A stretch of 24,112 bases of DNA from an uncultured Coprococcus sp. (GTDB lineage: Bacteria; Bacillota; Clostridia; Lachnospirales; Lachnospiraceae), in the NCBI GenBank assembly GCA_900557435.1, contig USSH01000004.1, positions 1 to 24,112 on the forward strand. Reading direction: 5' to 3'. The notes beneath the pieces were generated by a model, which was not told the origin of the DNA, made no database searches, and saw nothing but the letters and a program-made list of their open reading frames with translations. The translations under genes were made by a program, and so were the position numbers. The stretch's first letter is position 1; every line of letters begins with the position of its first letter. Shown here in pieces: positions 1 to 7,490 of this stretch.

Positions 1-30
1 GGGACGGAGGTACCTGTCCCCTCCGTCCCC
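1..30. repeat. Dispersed GGTACC palindromic repeat, single copy at window edge
   Basis: This is a copy of the repeat with arms GGGGAC and GTCCCC around a central GGTACC, in minus orientation and followed by an extra CTCCGTCCCC half. The first base of the left arm is cut by the window edge. It lies 13 bp beyond the stop codon of the first lipoprotein gene, so it would be at the 3' end of that transcript and could fold as a hairpin. Confidence 0.85.
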
Positions 31-43
31 ACTGCCGGCTTTA

Positions 44-1477
44 TCAGTACTCCTGCCACAGCTTCATCTTTTTGGCGTTGTCTATGAGGTCAATGCAGCT
101 TCCATCTATTGCGTTTATGCAAATAATCTGAGAAATCTCCCCCGATGTATCTCCGCCGCGTAGTTCCTCGCTCTCTGTAAATACCCATGCCGGGATATAA
201 CACATCTTGCCGGATTCGTCCACAGATGACACATATCTGAGTGCCACATTATTGAAATCTATCTTGCCATACCTTGTCTGGTATTTCTTGTAATATGCTG
301 CAATGCTCTCATTTGCCTTGGATATCATGTCGTCCCAGCTCAAAATGTCCACGTCCTCTTCTTTATATGAAGATGAATCAGTATATAATGACGAATACAT
401 GAATATGATTCCGTCGTCATTTATGCTTATGTGTGCCGAGTCCGATACATCGTACAAATTACCGTTCTGATTCTGCAGGTTATCCACATTGTAGAGCTCT
501 CCTGTTCTGACTGGAACTCCACTGATGGTTCGGCTCATTGTCACATAATATCCATCGACCTTGCTCTGCTTCACCTCTCCGTTATCATCCGACCACACCC
601 TTACAAGCGGCTCTATCTTAGTACATTCCATGCCGTCTATTCCTACATTTGAAAGGAAATTCATCGCCTGTGAGATGGCATCACTCTCCGTAAGCTTACA
701 TTCATTTAGCTCATTTGACATATCCACATCTGTCGCGTCACTCGCCCCAATCACATATGTATACTTAGCACCGCTTACACCATCCAGGAGTTTATTCTCC
801 TCTTCCTCTGACATTCCAAATGAGAAATACATTCCAGCATCCACACTATCACTGCCGCCGTACTCTGAGATAGATATTGTATAATCCTTGTTCCCATACT
901 TTCCTGTATATGAAGCATACGGATCATCATAGTTCTCAAGCAAAGGCAAGCTTTCAGGAGCCTCCGCCATCTGGGTCTTGTACGTCTCTATCTGTGCATC
1001 ATACCAGGAATCCGAGGTGTCATCCCCCTGAGCTGCTGCCTCCTCTTTGAACTTCTTTGTCATCTCTATCATGTTCTTCAGCTCATCCTTGGTTGATACG
1101 CCGTCTTTGCGCAGATATATTCCCTGTGATTTATCCAGCAGTCCCTCAACTATCGCCTGTCTCTGCTTAGCGTCGAATTTTACCGTGGTGTAATACACTC
1201 TTTTCAGCTTCTCCGTATCTGGCACATCTATCGACTCTGCCGTGCAGCGGATCTCAGAAAGACCCGATTTGCCAACATCAAATGTTGTATCACATTTGTC
1301 CGGCACTCCAAGTGTCTTCGACAGACCGCTCTTACCATTGTCTTCGCTGTATCCGCTGGATGACTCACCATCCAGGGAATAATCCACTTTTTTGTTTCCA
1401 CAACCAGTCATCTGCATAGCCATCACTCCCGCTAGCACGCATGCTGCTATTCTTGCCATTCGTTTACTTTTACTCAT
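44..1477 (-). CDS. Predicted lipoprotein of unknown function (paralogue of the next gene)
   Basis: The 477-residue product has a basic N-terminus, a hydrophobic stretch at about residues 8-24 and a lipobox-like MTGC, so it is probably an exported lipoprotein. The rest is acidic and hydrophilic with no catalytic motif that I recognise. It is clearly paralogous to the product of 1677..3155: both have LGVP, a GKSxLxEI stretch, an LSWDxM motif, a YIPAWVF or YVPAWVF motif and an ISQ..xINAxDG C-terminus. The ATG at 1477 is preceded by AAGGAGG at good spacing. From memory it resembles the uncharacterised DUF6034-type lipoproteins of Lachnospiraceae; I could not check this. The C-terminal part looks like regulatory or scaffolding domains with PepSY-like spacing, but no function should be assigned. 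Confidence 0.85.
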   Translation of the reverse strand: MSKSKRMARIAACVLAGVMAMQMTGCGNKKVDYSLDGESSSGYSEDNGKSGLSKTLGVPDKCDTTFDVGKSGLSEIRCTAESIDVPDTEKLKRVYYTTVKFDAKQRQAIVEGLLDKSQGIYLRKDGVSTKDELKNMIEMTKKFKEEAAAQGDDTSDSWYDAQIETYKTQMAEAPESLPLLENYDDPYASYTGKYGNKDYTISISEYGGSDSVDAGMYFSFGMSEEEENKLLDGVSGAKYTYVIGASDATDVDMSNELNECKLTESDAISQAMNFLSNVGIDGMECTKIEPLVRVWSDDNGEVKQSKVDGYYVTMSRTISGVPVRTGELYNVDNLQNQNGNLYDVSDSAHISINDDGIIFMYSSLYTDSSSYKEEDVDILSWDDMISKANESIAAYYKKYQTRYGKIDFNNVALRYVSSVDESGKMCYIPAWVFTESEELRGGDTSGEISQIICINAIDGSCIDLIDNAKKMKLWQEY

Positions 1478-1490
1478 TTCTTATTTTCCT

Positions 1491-1526
1491 CCTTTTTGAA
1501 CCCTTTTTGAATTCGCCTTTTTGAAT
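1491..1526. repeat. Three copies of CCTTTTTGAA at the 5' end of the lipoprotein gene
   Basis: CCTTTTTGAA occurs at 1491, 1502 and 1517. Read on the coding (minus) strand these are TTCAAAAAGG units, the last of which contributes to the AAGGAGG ribosome binding site. The rest of the 199-bp gap to the next gene holds no clear terminator or promoter. Confidence 0.7.
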
Positions 1527-1676
1527 TGAAAACAAACCTAACTCTCGAACTTTTATCATTCTCTATGTGGTTTTATGATGCTGCACATTTTTTATTTTTT
1601 TCTGCTGTCAATTTATGCCCTGCATCCTACATAAGTCACATATATAAGACATTTCACATGACGTAAATACAACAAA

Positions 1677-3155
1677 CTATTTTGAAATTATTTTTCCGGA
1701 CTCATAACCACTCCACGTGCCAAGAGCCTTTGCTGTCTCCGCAATGTCAATATATTTGCCATCTAACGCATTTATGTACACCACCTGCGATATGTGCTCA
1801 TTTGCCATCCCTGCATCTAGAACATCGCCGCCTTCTGTCTGTGTAAATACCCACGCCGGCACGTACTGCATGTCTCTGGCAGAATCCACCTCTGGCACAT
1901 ACATCAGCTCCACATTGTTAAACTCAACTTCAGAATATGCGGTGGGGTATCGCCTGTAATATTCAGCTATGCTCTCATCCGCAGCCGACATCATCTCATC
2001 CCAGCTCAAAAGATCAGCCTTCTTTCTGACATAGGAATTCGTATCTGTACACAGTCTGGCTCTGGCATAGAACACACCATCATCATCGATAAACACGGTC
2101 ATCTTATCGCCCTCCTGCATGACATATCCTTTCTCAGTATTCAGATTGTCCACAGTCGTAAGGTCCTTATAGATCACATCTATTCCGCCTATCTGGCAGC
2201 CAAATTCGATTGCATATCCGTTTTTTTCCATGGCTACAGTGTCAAATGCGCTGTTCTGCCATCTCCGTATCACAGGTTCACAGCTCTGGCTTGCAAGTCC
2301 CGACAGACCAAGCTTTGACAGAAAAACCATCGCCTCACTCTCGGCCGCATTCTCCGTCATTGTACATATATTCTTCAGGTCTGCCACATCTGCCCCGGCA
2401 GAACTCTCAGGAATCGTCTCCACATACACCGAGTCATCAACTCTGGACAACTCATTCTTCTCCTGATCCCCCGCCTGACTGAACATGATGCTTATTCCAC
2501 GGGATGTGCTATCGTCATCATTTGCGGATACCCACAAGCTGTATTTCTCTCCATCTGCCATGCCTGTGTATATCATGTTCGCTCCATAATCGGACACCGG
2601 AGTGTATGCATCAGGGGCTTCTTTCTGCCTTGCCTGCATTTCCCTGATATCACCGGCATACATCTCAGCTGCCTCTGCCTGTCCATCTTCCAAAGCCTGC
2701 TTCCGATATATCTCAGCCATATCTATGTCACTCTGTATCTCATCCTTCGTCATGTACTCGTCGCCATCATTCCGGCAATATATGCCAGATGACTTGTCAA
2801 ATACCCCCTCAACCATCTTCTGTATTTCCTCAGCTTCAATCTTAAGATTGTCATAATCCACGACGTATGCTGCGTCAGTGTCCGGCACCACTATGTTTTC
2901 AGTGGATAGTTTTATTTCTCTCAGCTTTGACTTTCCGGTGTCAAATCCGACATTACAAGCACCGGGAACACCAAGTCTCACAGACAGGAGCGCTCCGTCA
3001 TCTCCCTCCTGTATGGAGTCGCCATATATATATGTTGTCCTCTCCTCCTCGGCAAATGCATCGCCTTTTTTATCACCACATCCGCCAAGGCAGACACAGA
3101 TAAGTGTTCCCAAAACTGCAATGGACACCACTATTGTCTCTGACCTCTTTCTCAT
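1677..3155 (-). CDS. Predicted lipoprotein of unknown function (paralogue of 44..1477)
   Basis: The 492-residue product has an N-terminal signal peptide with LGGC as a probable lipobox, then an acidic, alanine- and aspartate-rich ectodomain. It shares order and motifs with the gene downstream: LGVPGACNVGFDTGKSKL near the N-terminus, a DKSSGIY motif followed by an acidic helical stretch, a second domain with DDDGVFYARARL, LSWDEMM, YVPAWVF and a C-terminal INALDGKYIDI stretch. The two genes are tandem on the same strand, 199 bp apart, and probably arose by duplication followed by divergence. AAAGGGG sits about 10 bases upstream of the ATG. The function is unknown; the context gives no hint beyond a cell-surface location. 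Confidence 0.85.
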   Translation of the reverse strand: MRKRSETIVVSIAVLGTLICVCLGGCGDKKGDAFAEEERTTYIYGDSIQEGDDGALLSVRLGVPGACNVGFDTGKSKLREIKLSTENIVVPDTDAAYVVDYDNLKIEAEEIQKMVEGVFDKSSGIYCRNDGDEYMTKDEIQSDIDMAEIYRKQALEDGQAEAAEMYAGDIREMQARQKEAPDAYTPVSDYGANMIYTGMADGEKYSLWVSANDDDSTSRGISIMFSQAGDQEKNELSRVDDSVYVETIPESSAGADVADLKNICTMTENAAESEAMVFLSKLGLSGLASQSCEPVIRRWQNSAFDTVAMEKNGYAIEFGCQIGGIDVIYKDLTTVDNLNTEKGYVMQEGDKMTVFIDDDGVFYARARLCTDTNSYVRKKADLLSWDEMMSAADESIAEYYRRYPTAYSEVEFNNVELMYVPEVDSARDMQYVPAWVFTQTEGGDVLDAGMANEHISQVVYINALDGKYIDIAETAKALGTWSGYESGKIISK

Positions 3156-3239
3156 ATCCCAACGCCCCTTTCAGATCTTCTGTCAAATACACTGCAGTAA
3201 ACCCACACACTCTGTATGCGTCGTCCCGTTCTTGTATCA

Positions 3240-3269
3240 ATTCTATTGGAAACACGTATTAAGAAACAA
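3240..3269 (-). promoter_or_regulatory. Candidate promoter for the 1677..3155 lipoprotein gene
   Basis: On the minus strand TTGTTT (3269-3264) is followed after 18 bases by TAGAAT (3245-3240), which would start transcription near 3233, about 78 bases before the ATG. The -10 is good and the -35 is weak, so this is a tentative call. Confidence 0.3.
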
Positions 3270-3284
3270 CCGGCTGATTCCTTA

Positions 3285-3301
3285 AGACTTTATTAAAGTC
3301 T
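3285..3301. promoter_or_regulatory. Palindrome AGACTTTATTAAAGTCT, possible operator
   Basis: Eight-base arms AGACTTTA and TAAAGTCT flank a single T. It is centred about 60 bp upstream of the predicted start of the lipoprotein promoter. It has no U-tract and is AT-rich, so it looks more like a protein site than a terminator. No binding protein can be named. Confidence 0.35.
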
Positions 3302-3361
3302 ATTATCAAGAGAATACTCAGCATAATTCTTATCCCGCAGAGCATTAGCCTTAAACAGCAC

Positions 3362-3401
3362 AAAAAGCTCCGTGCAGCAAATTCACTGCACGGAGCTTTT
3401 T
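3362..3401 (-). terminator. Rho-independent terminator of the ThrE operon
   Basis: A perfect 16-bp stem (AAAAAGCTCCGTGCAG paired with its complement) has an 8-base loop. On the minus strand it ends in a TTTTT tract and starts about 24 bases after the stop codon of the last gene of the operon. The A and T tracts on both sides make it potentially bidirectional. Confidence 0.9.
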
Positions 3402-3424
3402 GTGTACATCATATATTCTTGTCA

Positions 3425-3697
3425 CTATATCAATACCAGTATAAGCACAATTCCGATCAAAGTAAGAATAATCCCCGAAAGAAAAGCAACCTTGAACCAC
3501 TGCTCTTCCCCTGTTATATGTCTGAACGTATCATCCTCCCCCTCAATGAAGCTGAGGGCTGTCAACGTCAGAAGTCCCAGTCCGGTAAACACAGCCGCAA
3601 GTGCCGGTATCTTTATTGCAGGTATGACCCAGAGAATAAAGTACACCACATCACAGCCTAAAAATATAAATAACTTTTTTCCATATTTATCTAACAT
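3425..3697 (-). CDS. Small integral membrane protein, unknown function
   Basis: The 90-residue product has hydrophobic segments at about residues 10-28, 31-50 and 68-88, so it probably crosses the membrane three times, with a short acidic loop (EGEDDTF) between the second and third. The ATG overlaps the end of the ThrE small-subunit gene by 11 bp and has AAGGAGT at good spacing, so it is translationally coupled and is the last gene of the operon before a strong terminator. I do not recognise a family. Co-transcription suggests an accessory role to the exporter, but that is inference. Confidence 0.8.
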   Translation of the reverse strand: MLDKYGKKLFIFLGCDVVYFILWVIPAIKIPALAAVFTGLGLLTLTALSFIEGEDDTFRHITGEEQWFKVAFLSGIILTLIGIVLILVLI

Positions 3698-4154
3698 TTT
3701 CCTGACTCCTTTTATCTGTTTTTTTAGAAAGCTTCTTGATTATATCATCACACCCACACACTGCACTTATGCCAACTGCAATACCGAGAACAAACATCAT
3801 CGTGTCATTTCCCCAGCTTCTGGCTGCCACCCAGTCAGAATCAAACGCAGAACTTAATGTATAATATAGCGGTGCGCCCGGAAGAAGCGGTATGAGTCCA
3901 ACGATCAGATATTGATTCGCCGGAGCCTTCATAACCCTGGCTGCCACCTCCGCAAATATCGCCGCCCACAGACTGGCAGCAAGTGACGGTACGAATACAT
4001 CATCTATGACATTTCGGACAAGAATATACACGATCCATGTGCACATACCATTTACCGCTGCAGGTATCACGTTACGCTTTCCAAGATTAAACATAAGCGC
4101 AAATCCAAGAGACCCAAGCAGCGCCGTTACTATCTGTACTATGACCTGCTGCAA
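3687..4154 (-). CDS. ThrE-type threonine/serine exporter, small membrane subunit
   Basis: This is the second half of a split ThrE exporter (DUF3815/ThrE_2 family), about 155 residues with around five membrane helices and the family-like segment LLPGAPLYYTL. Known members act with a DUF1212 partner in amino acid or dicarboxylate export. The longer frame starting with ATG at 4202 would overlap the upstream gene by 47 bp and add a hydrophilic, atypical N-terminus. I prefer the TTG at 4154, which lies one base after the upstream stop codon and is preceded by GGGAGGTG; from it the protein begins with the expected helix QQVIVQIVTALLGSLGF. The substrate cannot be told from sequence. Confidence 0.85.
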   Translation of the reverse strand: MQQVIVQIVTALLGSLGFALMFNLGKRNVIPAAVNGMCTWIVYILVRNVIDDVFVPSLAASLWAAIFAEVAARVMKAPANQYLIVGLIPLLPGAPLYYTLSSAFDSDWVAARSWGNDTMMFVLGIAVGISAVCGCDDIIKKLSKKTDKRSQENVR

Positions 4155-4155
4155 T

Positions 4156-4950
4156 CTACACACCTCCCACAACGTACACCGCCAAGGCAAATCCACACGC
4201 AATCGCTGCCGCCCAGAGCACCGACTCCACCAGTCTCAGGCTGCCCGTTATAGTATCGCCAACGAACATATCCTTAACTGCATTTGTGAGGGCAAGTCCC
4301 GGAATCAGCAGCATGATGTCACCTATCATAACCTTGTCCCCGTGTATCGGGAAAATGTGCCCCGCCACTCCGATGAGCACTCCCGTGACAAATGAACACA
4401 CAAAATTAAAAAGAATATTATTCGTACACACAAGAGCAAAATACACCTGCATCAGCCATATAGCCAATGCGAAAACCGCTGCAAATACTCCGTCAAGGAT
4501 ATCTCCACCGAAGAATACCGCCAGCGTTCCAGCTGCCAGCACACTTCCGAGGCAGACTCTGATTCTTGGGGCAGAGCTGTGCTCTATGTCCTCAATACGA
4601 ATCTTCAGCTTGTCCGTGTCAATCTTTTCCCTGCAATACTCCCTGCTGAGAGCGTTTATACGCTCCAGTTTCCAGAAATCTGTCTTTGTTCCATCCCTAG
4701 TTCCTCTGGTCATGGAGCACACTGTTCCATCCGGCATGTTCATAGTGCACACGAGTGTTGAGGTTATGGCAAACACATCCATGCGCTCTGCGCCATATGC
4801 CTTTCCCATTCTTCGAAGGGTATCCTCCACTCTCTTAACCTCGGATCCATTTCTGATCATCATAGCGCCAATATCCATGAACAAGCTGAGCGTATTCACA
4901 TCTTCATTATCGCATTGGCACCTGCTCAAAGTACTGATGTCTTCTCTCAT
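4156..4950 (-). CDS. ThrE-type threonine/serine exporter, large subunit (DUF1212)
   Basis: The 264-residue product has the ThrE N-terminal cytoplasmic domain (residues about 20-125) with the typical GAMMIRNGSEVKRVEDTLRR, an ITSTLVCT strand and a R.TRDGT segment, followed by about five membrane helices with a LLIPGLALTNAVKDMFVGD loop that is characteristic of the family. Related proteins export threonine and serine; in anaerobes several export other small acids. The ATG at 4950 has GGAGAG upstream and overlaps the preceding gene by 44 bp in another frame. The stop lies one base before the TTG of the small subunit, so the two subunits are made together. Confidence 0.88.
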   Translation of the reverse strand: MREDISTLSRCQCDNEDVNTLSLFMDIGAMMIRNGSEVKRVEDTLRRMGKAYGAERMDVFAITSTLVCTMNMPDGTVCSMTRGTRDGTKTDFWKLERINALSREYCREKIDTDKLKIRIEDIEHSSAPRIRVCLGSVLAAGTLAVFFGGDILDGVFAAVFALAIWLMQVYFALVCTNNILFNFVCSFVTGVLIGVAGHIFPIHGDKVMIGDIMLLIPGLALTNAVKDMFVGDTITGSLRLVESVLWAAAIACGFALAVYVVGGV

Positions 4951-5554
4951 CTACTATTCTCTCCAGTTCCTGTGGATTTTTGTTATATAGGCTATTCACT
5001 TCATCATTATATCCCAATATTATATACGGAACCATCTTTTCTATGTATGCAATGACATCATCGCACATCTTCTCATTCTTCATCGGCAGAGCCATTCCGC
5101 TTCCATCATTCAGCTTCACTTCTATCTGATATGATTTCCCGGCCTTGATTCCGTAAAATCTGTTCTGGGTAATGATCTTAAATACCCACATCAGTTCCCT
5201 TGTCTCTGCAAAGTTTACTGTGTCACCCTTTATATACAGAAAGAACTCATTGTTCAGTCTGAGTCCACATACAGCAGTACCTGCCTTGTAGAACTGCTCT
5301 ATCCGCTCCATCTCATATTCTGGATTTGGCTTCTTCTTACAATAGTCAAGAACATCTCTTATATTACTCTGCCTTACCGCCAGCGAGATGAACCACACCG
5401 CGAATCCCCAGAAAAGCGCTGCTCCCAGTCCAATCCACACCTGGCCTTCATCTATGCCCATCGCGACTCCAAATATAACCGCACCTATCACGCCAAATAT
5501 AACCGCACCTATACTGCAGCTTATCCTGTATCTTACTCCAAGCTTCTTTATCAT
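4907..5554 (-). CDS. Membrane-anchored protein of unknown function
   Basis: The 215-residue product has two membrane helices (about residues 11-33 and 38-60) followed by a soluble cytoplasmic-looking domain with mixed alpha/beta character, reminiscent of PH-like or YcxB-like domains, ending in a charged helix. I do not recognise the family. It is the first gene of the ThrE operon: its 3' end overlaps the exporter gene by 44 bp. A GGGG ribosome site lies before the ATG. The first helix contains a direct duplication at protein level (GAVIFGVI then GAVIFGVA), mirrored by a 24-bp DNA repeat. The context suggests a regulatory or assembly partner of the exporter, as inference only. Confidence 0.78.
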   Translation of the reverse strand: MIKKLGVRYRISCSIGAVIFGVIGAVIFGVAMGIDEGQVWIGLGAALFWGFAVWFISLAVRQSNIRDVLDYCKKKPNPEYEMERIEQFYKAGTAVCGLRLNNEFFLYIKGDTVNFAETRELMWVFKIITQNRFYGIKAGKSYQIEVKLNDGSGMALPMKNEKMCDDVIAYIEKMVPYIILGYNDEVNSLYNKNPQELERIVDERRHQYFEQVPMR

Positions 5555-5630
5555 ATGTTTGACCCCTTTTACCCTTTATTCAAATATTTATATTTCTCCC
5601 AGCCTGTGCTTTAACAGCCCTGCTGCCATC

Positions 5631-6446
5631 TCAATCATACTCAACCTCGATCAGACATAGTCCATGTGGCGGAGCCGTAGGCCCTGCAAGCTGCCTGTCC
5701 ATCCCCGCTATGATCTCCGGCATATGCTCCGCATCCATATGTCCACATCCTATCTCAATCAAAGTTCCGGTAAGTATCCTCACCATATTCTGCAGGAATC
5801 CATTTCCATGGAACCTCATGCGGATGTAGTCTCCCTCCTTGACTATCTCCACATCATATATGATCCTCACCGTTGACTTCTTCATTTTATTGTTGCCACA
5901 GAAAGATCTGAAATCATGCTTTCCGACAAGATACGACGCAGCCTTTTTCATCGCATCCACATCAAGCGCACTTCCCTGAGGTACACACCACACATAATTC
6001 CTGTCAAACACAGGTTTCTCAGATCCTACATACAGTGTGTATTCGTAGATTTTGCCGGTCGCATTCAGCCTTGCATGGAACCTGTCCCCGGCCACCGTCA
6101 CATCAAGTGCACATATATCCGCAGGCAGATATCGGTTCAGATAATTCTTTATCTCATCCGGTTTCCTGTCGGTATTCAGCCTTCCGCTTGCGACCATGGC
6201 TCTGGCATGGACACCCGCATCAGTCCTGCCTGCGCCATGGATATCCACCTTTGCTAGTGTTTTCGTATCTCGGATATCTGCGGACATATTCTCCCTATAT
6301 ACACCCGCTGTCTTACCGTTATCTCCATCCACCATTTTCGACAGCACCGCCTCTATACGGCCTTCAACTGTATCCGCATTTGTCTTGCTCTCCCAGCCGT
6401 GATAGCGGGTGCCATCGTAGCTGAAAGTAAATCTGTAATTTGTCAA
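5631..6446 (-). CDS. truA: tRNA pseudouridine(38-40) synthase TruA
   Basis: The enzyme converts uridines 38-40 in the anticodon arm of many tRNAs to pseudouridine. The 271-residue product has the N-terminal FSYDGTRYHGW motif, the catalytic GRTDAGVHA motif with Asp76, the RFHARLNATGKIYEY segment, the HDFRSFCG motif and a C-terminal FLQNMVRILTGTLIEIG helix, all diagnostic of TruA. Compared with the E. coli enzyme the catalytic Asp is shifted by an insertion of some 15-20 residues (about 40-66) after the first helix, a variation seen in some clostridial members. The start is TTG at 6446, supported by GGAGG eight bases upstream. It lies 54 bp after an acetyltransferase gene and may be co-transcribed with it. 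Confidence 0.95.
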   Translation of the reverse strand: MTNYRFTFSYDGTRYHGWESKTNADTVEGRIEAVLSKMVDGDNGKTAGVYRENMSADIRDTKTLAKVDIHGAGRTDAGVHARAMVASGRLNTDRKPDEIKNYLNRYLPADICALDVTVAGDRFHARLNATGKIYEYTLYVGSEKPVFDRNYVWCVPQGSALDVDAMKKAASYLVGKHDFRSFCGNNKMKKSTVRIIYDVEIVKEGDYIRMRFHGNGFLQNMVRILTGTLIEIGCGHMDAEHMPEIIAGMDRQLAGPTAPPHGLCLIEVEYD

Positions 6447-6500
6447 ATGTATATCCTCCCCAAACGCTTTGGCCGCTCAGATCACAGCAGCAGTGTTGAA

Positions 6501-7142
6501 TCACTCCTGCTCCAGCTTTACCTGCTCACCTGTGTCTGCCTCAAATTCCTCTAGCTGCTTAAGCCAATATTCCTTATCTTTATCTGTTATCTGTCTTATG
6601 ACTTTACATGGATTTCCAGCAGCTATCACACCATCTGGAATATCCTTTGTGACAACCGACCCTGAGCCTATGACAACATTTGAACCTATGGTCACACCCG
6701 GATTGATGACCGTATTGCCACCGATCCATACATTATCGCCTATTGTAACCGGCTTGCCAAGCTCCACACCGGCATTCCTGATCATCGCATCTATCGGATG
6801 ACATGCACAGTATATATTGACCCTTGGTCCCAGAAATGCATGATCTCCAATGATTACGTCACACTGATCCAGAACTATCAGCCCTGTATTTGCATAGAAA
6901 TAATCTCCCACATGTATATTGATTCCATAGTCACAATAAAAAGGTGGCTCTATGTAACACTCCTTTCCCATGTGTGCAAATAATTTTCCAAGATACTCAC
7001 CGGTTCTTGTCATAGTCTCAGACCTCGGAGCGCTGTTGAACTTATCTACCAGATCCTTCGCCTTACCCTCCGGATCCCAGTCCACACATCTGTATAATTT
7101 ACCTGCTTTCATTCTGCCAAGCATTTTCTCTACTCTATCCAT
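6501..7142 (-). CDS. Maltose/galactoside-type O-acetyltransferase
   Basis: This is a LacA/Maa-family acetyl-CoA-dependent sugar O-acetyltransferase of 213 residues. The N-terminal maltose acetyltransferase domain (about residues 5-58) is followed by a left-handed beta-helix with hexapeptide repeats (IGDHAFLGP, VTIGDNVWIGGNTVINPGVTIGSNVVIGSGSVV) and the catalytic His115 in CACHPID. The C-terminal AAGNPCKVIR is typical. Known relatives acetylate free sugars or thiogalactosides, perhaps for detoxification; the substrate is unknown here. GAGGAG precedes the ATG. It is probably the first gene of a short operon with truA. Confidence 0.92.
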   Translation of the reverse strand: MDRVEKMLGRMKAGKLYRCVDWDPEGKAKDLVDKFNSAPRSETMTRTGEYLGKLFAHMGKECYIEPPFYCDYGINIHVGDYFYANTGLIVLDQCDVIIGDHAFLGPRVNIYCACHPIDAMIRNAGVELGKPVTIGDNVWIGGNTVINPGVTIGSNVVIGSGSVVTKDIPDGVIAAGNPCKVIRQITDKDKEYWLKQLEEFEADTGEQVKLEQE

Positions 7143-7277
7143 AGAATTTTCTCCTCGTATTTATAATGTTTGCTCATCATGTTTATAACTGACTAAAAGA
7201 TACCATTGTTTATGTCTGTAATCAACCGCAAATATAAGCAAGCTGAAACGAAGGAAGATTAGTGTGATTCATAACCA

Positions 7278-7482
7278 GCCATTTTCAGGCGATATAAAAA
7301 GGCCATGATATTATGTGTGCAATCGATAATGCAGACTGCCTCTCTTTACTGCTTCCTGCCGAGGTGGCGACCGCAGCGCCCTTATTGCGGTCAGAGCCGA
7401 GTGCATATGGAAGCAAAGTAAAGTGAGGCTAGGCAAATGTGATTGCACGCATATATCATGGCCTTATACGCTTGAAAATGGC
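7278..7482. repeat. 205-bp interrupted inverted repeat of unknown nature (structured RNA or MITE-like)
   Basis: The outer arms 7278..7324 and 7441..7482 are near-perfect inverted copies: GCCATTTTCA at the tip, GGCCATGATA in the middle and GTGCAATC at the inner end, differing by a few single-base changes and small insertions. Inside, 7338..7356 and 7409..7429 form a second stem (CTTTAC and GCTTCC blocks), and 7366..7375 with 7386..7398 form a third, GC-rich one around a 10-base loop. There is no good ORF and no U-tract at either end. It fills most of the 348-bp gap between two minus-strand genes and ends 8 bp from the hemolysin III stop codon; 7143-7277 holds nothing else I can name. Confidence 0.8.
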
Positions 7483-7490
7483 GTCTGTCC

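Noticed and set aside
4286..4990. A 234-codon plus-strand ORF
   Set aside because: It is antisense to the ThrE large-subunit gene, which has clear family motifs, and has no ribosome site.
7278..7482. 6S RNA, as a firm call for the 205-bp hairpin
   Set aside because: The overall shape is similar, but I could not match conserved 6S bubble sequences, and there is no terminator or promoter that fits.
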